Program-made: the position numbers and the translations under genes | Part shown: in pieces, positions 1 through 9,037 of the stretch | How the letters are laid out: each line of letters begins with the position of its first letter | Position numbering within the stretch: position 1 is the first letter of the stretch | Notes under the pieces: model-generated | Told to the model about the DNA's origin: nothing | Seen by the model: only the letters and a program-made list of their open reading frames with translations | The model's database searches: none | Source: Gemmatimonadota bacterium | GTDB lineage: Bacteria; Latescibacterota; UBA2968; UBA8231 | Assembly: GCA_009840005.1 (NCBI GenBank) | Contig: VXOR01000073.1 | Location: forward strand, 1-64,000 | Reading direction: 5' to 3' | DNA: 64,000 nucleotides

Positions 1-381
<381 letters not shown>

Positions 382-1143
382 CTACTCGGTCCGCGCCAGC
401 ATTCCGCCATCTACGGTCAATGAAGTTCCGGTGATGAAGGACGCTTCGTCCGAAGCGAGAAACAGCACGGCGTTGGCAATGTCTTCACCTGTGCCCAAGC
501 GCTGGGCCGGCACCATCTGGGCGTAGCGCACGCGCTCCTCCTCCGGCACTTGTAGATCGTCCCACAGGGGCGTCAAGATCGCACCGGGGAGTACCGCGCA
601 AACGCGAATGTCTGGCCCGTAGTCAATGGCGAGGGTCCGCGTCAGACCCAAAACTCCGGCCTTGGCCGCGTCGTAGGCCGTGGCCGTGGCAAAGCTGACC
701 AGCGAATGCACTGAGCCGGTGTTGATGATCACGCCGCCTCCGGTCTTGTGCATGACTGGGATGCCGTATTTGGCGGCGAGGAAAATCGCCTTCAGGCCGA
801 TGTTTAAGGTGCCGTCCCAATCCTTTTCGTCGAGTTCGGTCGCCGGGCCGTGGCGGAACCAGATTGCGTTGTTGTGGACGATATCTACGCGGCCAAAGGC
901 TTCTTCGGTGCGTGCGAACATCTCAATGACTTGGGCGGATTCGCCCACATCGGTGCGGACGAAAATGGCTTCGCCCCCGTCGGCCTTGATTTTATCGACG
1001 ACCCGCTGGCCCCCGTCGGCGTTGACATCCGCTACGCAGACGGACGCGCCTTCGCGCGCCAAGACCTGAGCGGTGACTTCCCCGATTCCCGAGGCTGCAC
1101 CCGTTACAATGGCCGCTTTACCGGCGACTCGATCCTTGTTCAT
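382..1143 (-). CDS. SDR-family NAD(P)-dependent oxidoreductase
   Basis: This is a 253-residue classical short-chain dehydrogenase. It has the TGAASGIG cofactor loop (residues 14-21), an NNA motif near 91-93, and a catalytic Ser144/Tyr157/Lys161 set in YDAAK. The C-terminus carries the usual FLASDEASFITG and DGG elements. The substrate cannot be read from sequence. It immediately precedes serC without a gap and lies 15 bp downstream of the restriction helicase gene on the same strand. Its GC content matches the housekeeping genes rather than the restriction locus, so it probably belongs with serC in a metabolic unit. A cytosolic location is expected, since no signal peptide or membrane segment is visible. 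Confidence 0.9.
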   Translation of the reverse strand: MNKDRVAGKAAIVTGAASGIGEVTAQVLAREGASVCVADVNADGGQRVVDKIKADGGEAIFVRTDVGESAQVIEMFARTEEAFGRVDIVHNNAIWFRHGPATELDEKDWDGTLNIGLKAIFLAAKYGIPVMHKTGGGVIINTGSVHSLVSFATATAYDAAKAGVLGLTRTLAIDYGPDIRVCAVLPGAILTPLWDDLQVPEEERVRYAQMVPAQRLGTGEDIANAVLFLASDEASFITGTSLTVDGGMLARTE

Positions 1144-1158
1144 AGTTGGTCTCCTGTG

Positions 1159-3606
1159 TCAGAAGTTAGATATGCTGTCTGTAAAGATCCTTTTTATGTA
1201 GTCGTACTGCTCGTTGCGCTCGGCGAACAGAATATGCGCGTCGGCAAACCGCGCTTTATCCCAAGTGCCATCGTCGTATCGCTTATGAAGGTCGTGGTAA
1301 GACGTTACGGAAACGATGTACGAGTCCAGCGTCACGTCCTGCTGCTGACTCCTCGCGCCGATTCCCTTCGCCAATTCCGGCAGCCTTTCGTGAAGCCGCG
1401 CCTTGTTGTCGTGCTGGTATGCTTTTGCGTGGATCATTCCGTGCGGTTCCACAAAGACGATGTGCTGTTTTCTTTCTTTTTTGATCCAGAGGATGAAATC
1501 GGGATAGAAGCCGCTCGTCTCAAAGAAGCCAACGCCCGCCCCACGGCTTAGATTTCTCAGCAGGAACACTTCCACCTCGGCGAGAGATTGGTAGCATTCG
1601 GCGATCCAGTAGGCTTTCACATCTAGGGGCTTATAGACCATCTGCTCCGACTCCCAACGTTCCCGACGTACCCGGTAGAAAGCGTCTACGTACTTCCGCA
1701 AAATGCAGGTTGCCGCTTCTTGTAGGCGATCCACGTCTTTAATCGACTGTGGCCGAACAACCGTATCTTCCGCAATCAGACGGTACAGATCCCCATCCGC
1801 GATAATCTGCCGTGGTACATCCGGCTGTACGATCAAGTTGTCGCGGCTTTTCTGTTCCTTGTATTCGAGCAAGTCGAGATACGCCTGCTCCCAGTCGATC
1901 AGGCGTAGGCTTTTGGAGGGAATAGACTGCTCGGCACCTGAATGGGCTCCAACCCCGGCGAGGCCAGTAGGATCGCTCTCTAAGGCTTGGACCTTCAAAG
2001 ACATATCGACACGAACCGTCACGTTCTGGCCGGGTTCTAGGCGAATATCTTCCTCCGTGGCGAAGTCGCACTCGTCTGGTACCCTGGGGATCACCAACCC
2101 CTTTTGTAGCAAGTTCTCATTTGGACGGATGAACAGCGGCAGTTCCCGGTATGCTTCGGTCTCCACGCCTTCCCGCTCCAAGTAATTACGGAACTGATCC
2201 ATGTAGTTGGCACGCACTGCGAAGATGTTGAGCGTCTCCAGCAAGCCAATGTGATCCGGGTGGTTGCCATCCAGCGCTGCGCTCCGCTTGAGGCTAGCGC
2301 CTTTACCTCGCAAGCGCACCCCGCGTCCGAAGATCTGGATGATTTCCGACCCTTCGCTGCGGCCGATGTTCAGCAGGCCCATGTTCGAGACACGCCAAGA
2401 GTTCCAGCCCTCTATAAATTTCTTCGCGCCAATGAGTACCTCGATCTTAGTATGCGTCTCATTGATGCCATCGAACAGAGAGCCAACCAGTGCGTCCTCT
2501 TCCAGCGTTAGACCGGCGTCGTCGGATTCCACTATATTCTTGAATGCGCTGATGTCGCCAATATAGATGAGACCGAAGTAGGATTGGGCACCGCTTACCT
2601 TGAGACCCAATTCGCCATCGACCCCTCGGATCGCGCACAAGTGCAATCCGCCTCCGGCCGGGGCGTGGAATACCTTTTCTAGAATGTCTTGGTATATCTC
2701 ATCGGAGGGTTGCTCCATTGCCCGCAGGTAAGCGAATTTTTCCACGAACACATCCTGACCGTCTGGAGCGATCAAACCACTCTCGCCTTTGACGAGTCGC
2801 TCAATGGCCGACAGCACCCAGCCACCTTTGTTCTCCAGAACGCGATGTAGGAACCGTGCGACCGTCAGCATGTCGCTACGTTTCTGCCGATCCTTGGAAT
2901 ACACCGCGTTCACTGTGCTACCCACAAAGACCCACAGCGGCCGTTCCAAGTGATAAGGCCGCAACGCTTGGGCGTGCTCGGCGAACACACATTGCTGTTC
3001 GTAAAACGACAGTAGGTTACCGAGTAGAAGCGTCTCCGTCGCCTCCTCGGTCGTCTCATCCAAGAGATTGAGCACGCGGAAGTCTTTGCCGTACCCGTCG
3101 CCGTGAAAATAGCGGTACGAGTAGTCGAAGACGATGGCTTTCCCGTACTCCACCGTAAGCTCGTCCTTACGCGCCGCGGTTAGAGCTTGGCCGAACGTGG
3201 CACTGTATTCAAAGGTAAAGCCACGCTCGCCTAGCGCGTCACGGTAGCGACGCCATGTCTCTCCTCGGTGGTTGAAGTATCCATCGAGGAACACTTCCGC
3301 GTAGAGCGCCGCCAAGTACTGGAAGTAACGCAAGGTAATCGGTTCGGAACGGCGGGCGTTTATAGCGTGCAGATGGTTACGGATATTGTCGTCGTACTCG
3401 GCCAAAGTGTCCGGCGAAATGCTCATCGCGTCCCCACGGCTTATCAGCCGGTGATAGACAAAGCTGCGGCCTTCGGCGTCGAACCCCTCGTCAGAGTCTT
3501 TCATGCGCGCCAGTAGGTCGCGATTGTGCTCATAGCCAAACTGTCGGTTGAGCCATGCCAACAGGACTAGATGCTGTTCCAAATTGGTGATTTGTACGGG
3601 GGGCAT
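1159..3606 (-). CDS. Type III-like restriction helicase subunit with internal deletion of motifs I-II
   Basis: An 815-residue open frame matching the DEAD/DEAH helicase subunit paired with type III-like methyltransferases. The N-terminal domain (residues 1-110, including PITLRYFQYLA) is intact. Motif III (EYSATFGQA, about 134-141), an EGWN segment near 399-402 and motif VI (QIFGRGVRLRG, about 424-434) are present. No Walker A (GxGKT) or DExH box exists. The N-terminal domain runs straight into HRGETWRRYRD, which in relatives follows DEG of motif II. Roughly 200 residues therefore seem lost in frame near 3266-3280. The C-terminal part includes an FVEPHG stretch that may belong to a nuclease domain. 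Without motif I the protein should not hydrolyse ATP. Its start lies 2 bp after the hepT stop. Confidence 0.75.
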   Translation of the reverse strand: MPPVQITNLEQHLVLLAWLNRQFGYEHNRDLLARMKDSDEGFDAEGRSFVYHRLISRGDAMSISPDTLAEYDDNIRNHLHAINARRSEPITLRYFQYLAALYAEVFLDGYFNHRGETWRRYRDALGERGFTFEYSATFGQALTAARKDELTVEYGKAIVFDYSYRYFHGDGYGKDFRVLNLLDETTEEATETLLLGNLLSFYEQQCVFAEHAQALRPYHLERPLWVFVGSTVNAVYSKDRQKRSDMLTVARFLHRVLENKGGWVLSAIERLVKGESGLIAPDGQDVFVEKFAYLRAMEQPSDEIYQDILEKVFHAPAGGGLHLCAIRGVDGELGLKVSGAQSYFGLIYIGDISAFKNIVESDDAGLTLEEDALVGSLFDGINETHTKIEVLIGAKKFIEGWNSWRVSNMGLLNIGRSEGSEIIQIFGRGVRLRGKGASLKRSAALDGNHPDHIGLLETLNIFAVRANYMDQFRNYLEREGVETEAYRELPLFIRPNENLLQKGLVIPRVPDECDFATEEDIRLEPGQNVTVRVDMSLKVQALESDPTGLAGVGAHSGAEQSIPSKSLRLIDWEQAYLDLLEYKEQKSRDNLIVQPDVPRQIIADGDLYRLIAEDTVVRPQSIKDVDRLQEAATCILRKYVDAFYRVRRERWESEQMVYKPLDVKAYWIAECYQSLAEVEVFLLRNLSRGAGVGFFETSGFYPDFILWIKKERKQHIVFVEPHGMIHAKAYQHDNKARLHERLPELAKGIGARSQQQDVTLDSYIVSVTSYHDLHKRYDDGTWDKARFADAHILFAERNEQYDYIKRIFTDSISNF

Positions 3607-3608
3607 TT

Positions 3609-3953
3609 CTATGTCTCTTCGCCGACGATGGCCTTCAGTTGCTCTATGAGCGGCGGCAAGTCGTCGTTTATCGTGTCCCGCAATCTTTTCAGACTAATGT
3701 CATCGTAGCCGTGAACCAGTCGGTTGCGCATTCCAATGATCTGAGGCCAAGGAATTTCTTGGTGGCAGTGCTGTGTCTCCTCGGAGACTCGGTTGGCCGC
3801 TTCACCCACAATCTCCACCAATTTCCGCAAAGCGAGTTCCATGACCCGGTCTTCTGCCAATTCGCTTAGACTTGCTTCGCCGAGTAAAACGACAGCTTCC
3901 TCAGCGTGGTTTAGCATATCCACTAGGCTTACTCGGTCATCACGTCTGCTCAT
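3609..3953 (-). CDS. hepT: HepT-family HEPN ribonuclease toxin (DUF86)
   Basis: A 114-residue protein with the HEPN signature Rx4HxY (Arg76, His81, Tyr83 in RNRLVHGYDD). That motif defines the RNase active site of HepT and the target of AMPylation by MntA. The chosen start (MSRRDD) overlaps the mntA 3' end by 14 bp, typical of this two-gene module. A longer in-frame start at 4022 would run deep into mntA and is unlikely. In characterised systems MntA modifies the Tyr of this motif to silence HepT. Here the pair lies between the restriction methyltransferase and helicase genes, suggesting it belongs to the same defence locus. Confidence 0.88.
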   Translation of the reverse strand: MSRRDDRVSLVDMLNHAEEAVVLLGEASLSELAEDRVMELALRKLVEIVGEAANRVSEETQHCHQEIPWPQIIGMRNRLVHGYDDISLKRLRDTINDDLPPLIEQLKAIVGEET

Positions 3954-4254
3954 ATACCGCCTCTGTTGAACTGAGTATCTCCTTACGAAGCAGCCAGTTA
4001 CGGCTGCTTTCGATTCCTTCAAAGGTGTATAAATCCACCTTCCGCCCTAGGATTTTGTCTAGCTCAATCTCCAATCCGGCCAGACCGATGTAGCCAATAC
4101 GTGCATCCGGCTCAAACTCCACGAGTACATCCACGTCGCTTTCAGGCGTGAAGTCGTCGCGTAGAACCGAGCCGAACAGGGCCATACGCCGGATGTGATT
4201 GCGCTGACAGAAGGCGATGATCTCTTCTTTGGGAATGTCGATTCTCGCGCTCAT
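3940..4254 (-). CDS. mntA: MntA-family nucleotidyltransferase antitoxin
   Basis: A 104-residue minimal nucleotidyltransferase with the GSx10DxD active site (Gly28-Ser29 and Asp40/Asp42 in the ESDVDVLVEF segment). The start at MSARIDIPKEE is favoured because AGGAGT lies seven bases upstream; an in-frame extension to 4293 lacks support. The gene overlaps hepT by 14 bp and should encode the AMP-transferring antitoxin of a MntA/HepT toxin-antitoxin pair. This family is well known; the unusual feature is its location inside a restriction-modification locus. Confidence 0.88.
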   Translation of the reverse strand: MSARIDIPKEEIIAFCQRNHIRRMALFGSVLRDDFTPESDVDVLVEFEPDARIGYIGLAGLEIELDKILGRKVDLYTFEGIESSRNWLLRKEILSSTEAVYEQT

Positions 4255-4310
4255 GGCGTTACTCCTGCAAACAACGAAGCCAATCCTCAGCACTACCAGG
4301 AACCAGAGAT

Positions 4311-4691
4311 TCAGTGTCCATAAATTTCTATGCCTTCCTTTAAGGCGCTTTTATAGATCAAGCCTCTATTATCCTTGTACTTTTCCAAATCCTGCGGGGT
4401 TGCTACTATAATATCAAAAGGCACGCCTAGACCCGTAATTTCCCGATACAGCTTCTGCGCCGTTCTCCGTCGGTGAACACCCTCGGGCATGACTACAAGC
4501 AGATCGATGTCGCTATACTCCCCTGCGTCTCCTCTGGCGGCTGAGCCAAAGAGGATTATCTGTAGAGGGTTTACACTTTTTACAATGTCGCCGACTAATT
4601 TATCTATGACTGTGCGAGCCGTTTTATCCTTGCTTCCAGCGAGGCTTCGCCGGTCGGGTCCATCAGTCGCTTCTTCAATGGTGTTGTTCAT
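4311..4691 (-). CDS. Nucleotidyltransferase-domain protein (second MNT-like gene)
   Basis: A 126-residue protein with a polymerase-beta-type nucleotidyltransferase core: Gly49-Ser50 followed by Asp61/Asp63 in GSAARGDAGEYSDIDLLVVM. The start at 4691 is placed by an AGGAG seven bases upstream. An earlier ATG at 4706 would include that ribosome site. It has no HEPN partner of its own next to it, since the hepT gene lies beyond mntA. It lies 42 bp after the methyltransferase pseudogene and 56 bp before mntA. The leaders of this gene and mntA share the words CAATCCTCAG and CTCCTGCA on the plus strand, suggesting local duplication. Function is unassigned; it could be an additional antitoxin or a paralogue left from a second module. 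Confidence 0.75.
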   Translation of the reverse strand: MNNTIEEATDGPDRRSLAGSKDKTARTVIDKLVGDIVKSVNPLQIILFGSAARGDAGEYSDIDLLVVMPEGVHRRRTAQKLYREITGLGVPFDIIVATPQDLEKYKDNRGLIYKSALKEGIEIYGH

Positions 4692-4733
4692 GGTATGCTC
4701 CTGCAATCCTCAGTGTCATCGCGTGAGTCCTTC

Positions 4734-7277
4734 TTATGCCTGCGCTTCTGCAAACATCCGTCGCTTGAACACTGGTTCCAGCGCCTTGGCCTCGCGGATG
4801 AAAGAGTCGCCATTGACATACACCTCGTCTGCTCCGTCGGTCAATTTCTGATCGGCCACGAACTCCTTGTCTCGCACCAGAGCGGCCTCATCCCAGCCTT
4901 GGGTTTCTCGCCAGATGACGGTGACCCGCTGCTGGTCAATCTGGCCGCGATAAACCAAGTATCGCCGGTCGTCGTCATAATTACGCGCCTCGTCTCTACG
5001 CGCAGGCCGAGCAGGTAGTTGAAGGTCTCTGGGATGTCGGCGATCTGTTGCCGCGTCTGGCCGTCGGCATGGATGTGCAGCGTATAGTGGAAGGGCTGCG
5101 ATAGCTTCTCCACGTTCAATAGGGTTGCGCTGCGCTTGGTTTCCCATTGAAGCATGTATTTGAGCAAGTAGTCGTCGAACTGCAACGCTTGCTGTGCGGC
5201 ATCTTCGTCGAAGTCGATGTTGTTCAGCGCGTCCTCATAGCTTTCGAGGCGCATATACTTGACAATGCGTGGCCCTCGCTTGACAATGCGTGGCTCTCGC
5301 TTGGCTTCTTCCGGCGTTGCCATGGGCTTAGGCTTGCCGTCCTTCCATTCGGGTGTGAACGCGACCTTCTTGATGCGTGGCAGGAGTACGGTGTCGAAGT
5401 GGTCGCCCATCTCGACAAGGATGAACTTGCGTTGTCCTCCGTCTTCTCGATTCAGGTTGATAACGGCGTGGCCGGTAGTGCCAGAGCCAGCGAAGTAGTC
5501 GAGGACTGTATCACCGCTTTCTGCAGCAGCGGCCCCTAACAATTCCACATAAAGCGAAACCGGGTGGCAGTAGGGAAACTCAAAGCCCAATTTTTCCAAG
5601 TCGTTTTTGCCTCTACTAGCGTCGCTGAGTACCCTCATTCTCGTCGATATGGCATAAGAAAGCACCTTCTCGGCGCAGCAAGGGAACAGTGGCCGCAATG
5701 CGATTCTGCATCATCGCAAGCCAACTCGAATGCTGGTATTCATTTTTGTAGAGAAAGCCGCTCGTCTGCGTGTTGTATGGGGGATCAATATGCACACATT
5801 GTAGTTGCCCTTTGTATTCTTCCGACAAGAAGTGGAGAGCGTGGAAGTTCTCGCCGTGGATCAGCACCCCGTCCGTCATTCCGTCCAAATCATCAAAGCT
5901 ACCCAATAGCCGATCCACGAAATCTCGGTCGAAGTGTTTGCTATCAAGAACGAGTGTCGGACGCGCTTTTAAGAACTCGACGCGCTTGCCTATCTTGTCT
6001 TTACCCGCGTTGAACAGGTCGATTTGATCTTCGTCAATGCTAAACAGCGCCTTCCACTCGTCCCACTGTGCCTCGCACCCGGCGATGTCAGTATAAAAGC
6101 GCTCGGCAATATTGCCTACGGTTATGCAATAATTCGTCCCGGTGACGAACTTCCGCTTCTCCCACAGCATCTTCTGGAAGCCTTCGATCTGGTCGCCGAC
6201 TGAACGAATCGTCCGCATCATCTGAAACCAGCCCGCAGCGCGATCTTCGCCTGCCACCTCCATATCGCCTAGGTTCAGCACCTCATTCTTCAGGTAGAAA
6301 TCGAGTTCGCGGACGAGAAAGCCTTTCAGATCCTTGTGAATGAAGAAGTCCGACGTGTTACGCCGAGTATATTGACGCAAGTGGTGTTCTAGGAAGGAGA
6401 CGGCCTGCCCATCTTCGTTCCGGCGTTTTTCACCCGCCAAGGCCGCCAGCGCGTCAGGGGCCTTATCCAACTGCTTGGGGATCTCCGCCATAGCTCTAGT
6501 GATGATGGTCTCCTGCTGATTCTTCTTGCCGTAGGTGATTTCCTCCTGTGTAGTAAGTGGGCGATACTCAAACGGAATATCGAGTCGCTTGGCCTCCACG
6601 TTCCAAGCAATCGTCTCAGTACACGGCAGGAAAAACCGCTTGTCGCCCTCGACATTATCTTGATCGACGTCGGCGGTCTGAAGTTTGAAATGCACGGTGA
6701 TGTCTCGCACTACAAACGAATAATCGAGGAAATACTCGCCGGTCTTGATGTAGTATTGGTCGCTATTGGCCCAATGGAGATGCACTTCTTCGCCGTTGTA
6801 CGGAATGGCGTAGCGTTGGTGTTTGGAGTACCGACGCTTGGAGATAAAATCGCCGTCTTGGTAATAGCGGCTAAAGAAAGCGTAGAGGTGATTGAAGATT
6901 GCCGCTTCGAGAGCGTCGCGGCCTTGACCGTCGGCGGATTTAGCCTTCAACTCCAAGTATTCCTTACCAAGCGGCGTGCTGTGATACATCTCTGCCAGAT
7001 TCTCGTCATCATCGACGGCAGAATCCCCCAAGGTTTCCCCAATCTGCTGACGAACTTTCTGTAAACTTTCCTCAGCTTGTGCTTGATCAGCCAACGCGCC
7101 GCTGTCCAGTTGCTCGGCTACCGCTTTCGGCAAATCATCGGTTATGAACCGCTCAATAACCTCCCGCTTGCGGTTCATAATGCGGTATATGCCAAAATCC
7201 AAATCGGCGCAGTCGAACTGAAACAACTCGCGCAAAAGCGTCTGGAAAATGGCGAGGGGATTGGTCATACTCATCAC
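4734..7277 (-). pseudogene. Type III-like (beta-class) DNA adenine methyltransferase, frameshifted twice
   Basis: Three frames cover one gene. The first (7277 to about 5616) holds the N-terminal domain and motif IV DPPYNT, ending soon after a CHIDENEG stretch. The second (from about 5665 down to about 4980) carries GKNDLEKLGFEFPY and the AdoMet motif I DYFAGSGTTGHAV. The third (about 4980 to 4734) holds the C-terminus, including YLVYRGQI and NGDSFIREAKALEPVFKRRM. Motif IV preceding motif I marks a beta-class N6-adenine or N4-cytosine enzyme. The first junction also seems to miss the segment between motif IV and the region before motif I. GTG 7277, ATG 7274 or ATG 7268 could be the start, with AAGG just upstream. 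As written, no functional enzyme is made. Confidence 0.8.
5258..5299 (-). repeat. Tandem 21-bp duplication inside the methyltransferase pseudogene
   Basis: Two adjacent 21-bp copies differ at one base and repeat seven residues (REPRIVK then RGPRIVK). The unit length keeps the frame. This is a small slippage-type duplication in the region after motif I. Confidence 0.8.
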
Positions 7278-7370
7278 CTTTTAAGTCAGGGTCAGTCCAC
7301 GTAGTAAGTCGCCTGAAACGGCGTGAAATTCAGCATATTGTGCTTATATCTAAATGCTACCGAATGGCCT

Positions 7371-7715
7371 TCACACGTGCAATTGCAAGTCAAACACTAG
7401 CTCCATATTGGCCCACCACTCGCCCTCTTTGGCCTCGGGCACCTGCTGCTGAAAGGTCCGCATCAGCTCGTCCCATTCCTTCGCTTTGGGATTTTGTTCG
7501 ACGTAGCGCGGGAAGTCGCGGGCTGGATCGAACTTGTCGGTGGCGGTCATGTACATAAACATCCGTTGGCCCAAGAGAAAAATTTTCATATCGGTGATGC
7601 CGACCTCACCTAGGCCCTGAAGCGGCTCGGGCCAGGGATTGGCGTGGTATGCTTTGTACTGGGCGATCAGTTCGGGATCGTCTTTCAATTCAAGGGTTAG
7701 GCCAAAGTGCTGCAT
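7371..7715 (-). CDS. L-rhamnose mutarotase family protein
   Basis: A 114-residue protein of the rhamnose/fucose mutarotase family (dimeric alpha-beta barrel). Visible family elements are LELKDDPELIAQYKAYH, GITDMKIFLLGQRMFMYM and the C-terminal AKEGEWWANMELVFDL. Family members interconvert alpha and beta anomers of 6-deoxyhexoses; the actual sugar is unknown. Its start overlaps the glcF 3' end by 19 bp, placing it last in an operon with histidine phosphatase, glcD and glcF. That suggests a pathway converting a deoxy sugar to lactate or glycolate, which GlcDF would oxidise; this link is inference. Confidence 0.85.
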   Translation of the reverse strand: MQHFGLTLELKDDPELIAQYKAYHANPWPEPLQGLGEVGITDMKIFLLGQRMFMYMTATDKFDPARDFPRYVEQNPKAKEWDELMRTFQQQVPEAKEGEWWANMELVFDLQLHV

Positions 7716-9037
7716 TGCGTTCCTCCTTGGTTTTCAGCGCGATAGGCTGTGGCTAAAAGCGACACGGGATGGACGACTTCCACGGCAGCTTGTGCGCGGC
7801 GGACGCCGTATTGGAGTTGGATGGCGCAGCCTGTGTTGCCCGTGGCTACTGCGGTCGCCCCAGTCGCGGCTACGTGCGCCATTTTGCGGTCGAGTAGCTG
7901 CATGGACAGTTCGGGTTGGGTGATGTTGTAGATGCCGGCACTGCCGCAGCACCAGTCGGCTTCTGCTAGCGGTACGAGCTCCAAGTTGGGCACGGCTTGG
8001 AGTACCTCTTGCGGGGCGGCGGAAACCCGTTGCCCGTGCTTGAGGTGGCACGACTCGTGGTATGCTACCCGTTGTGAGGGCATTGCGGCGCGGGGCTGGC
8101 GCAAGCCGATGTCGGTGAGCCACTCGTGGACGTCTTTTACTTTTGCGCTCCACACAGCGGCCTGCTCCGCATAGGCGGGGTCGTCGGCTAGCAAGCGGTC
8201 GTAGTGCTTGCAGTGCAAGCCGCAGCCGCCAGCGTTGACGACGATTGCGTCTAGGTTTTCAGCGTTAAAGGCGTCGATGTTGAGTCGCGCCTGCTGGCGC
8301 GCCTGTTCGACTGCGCCGTTGTGCGCGTGCAGCGAGCCGCAACACGCTTGACCGTCCGGCAGCAGCACTTGGCAGCCGTTGTGCTGTAAGACGCATATGG
8401 TATCGGCGTTTATCTCGGCAAAGGAAATGTCTTGGACGCAGCCGGCCAACAGCGCGACCCGGTAGCGCGGTGTGGGCGGATTCGCTTGCTGCAAACTTTG
8501 GCGATACAACTGATCGGTAAAGCGCGGAGAAATCTGCGGTGCCAGCGGCTCTAGGTCTCCCAAGCCAAAGGGCAGCAGCCGGAGGAGGCCGCTGTGGCGC
8601 GTCAGTGTTTGCAGACCGCTGCGCTGGAATGTGCGCATCAAGCGCGCTACGGCCCGCAAGCGCGTCTGTTTGGCAAAGAGCCAGCCGAGGACCCAGCGGC
8701 GCACAAAATTCCGCACTGCGCCGTCGAGCAAGCCCTGCCGCTCCACTTCGGCGCGGGCGTTTTCAAATAGCGCGGCGTAATCCACGCCGGCCGGGCACGC
8801 GGTCTGACAGGCGAGGCAGCCGAGGCAGAAGTACATCTCTTCGGCAAAGGTCGTACTCGCCTCTAGCTCTCCATCGGCGATGGCTCGCATCATGGCGATC
8901 CGTCCCCTCGGCGACGAACGCTCGTTCAGGGTCGCGTCGTACGTCGGGCAGGTTGGCAGGCAGAGGCCGCAGTGCATGCACTGCTGGAGGATCGAGTAAT
9001 CCAAATCTCGGAGCAAGTTCAGGCCGTCGTCGCTCAA
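7697..9037 (-). CDS. glcF: Glycolate/lactate oxidase iron-sulfur subunit (GlcF-like)
   Basis: A 446-residue protein with two 4Fe-4S ferredoxin motifs (Cys20/23/26/30 and Cys71/74/77/81). It also has two CCG-type heterodisulfide-reductase-like domains marked by QACCGS and ADWCCGS. It would pass electrons from the flavin subunit GlcD to the quinone pool. The start is read as TTG at 9037, which overlaps the TGA of glcD (ATTGA) in the common coupled arrangement. The open frame continues further upstream, but that part is antisense-like, arginine-rich and overlaps glcD. No membrane segment is evident. Confidence 0.87.
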   Translation of the reverse strand: MSDDGLNLLRDLDYSILQQCMHCGLCLPTCPTYDATLNERSSPRGRIAMMRAIADGELEASTTFAEEMYFCLGCLACQTACPAGVDYAALFENARAEVERQGLLDGAVRNFVRRWVLGWLFAKQTRLRAVARLMRTFQRSGLQTLTRHSGLLRLLPFGLGDLEPLAPQISPRFTDQLYRQSLQQANPPTPRYRVALLAGCVQDISFAEINADTICVLQHNGCQVLLPDGQACCGSLHAHNGAVEQARQQARLNIDAFNAENLDAIVVNAGGCGLHCKHYDRLLADDPAYAEQAAVWSAKVKDVHEWLTDIGLRQPRAAMPSQRVAYHESCHLKHGQRVSAAPQEVLQAVPNLELVPLAEADWCCGSAGIYNITQPELSMQLLDRKMAHVAATGATAVATGNTGCAIQLQYGVRRAQAAVEVVHPVSLLATAYRAENQGGTQCSTLA

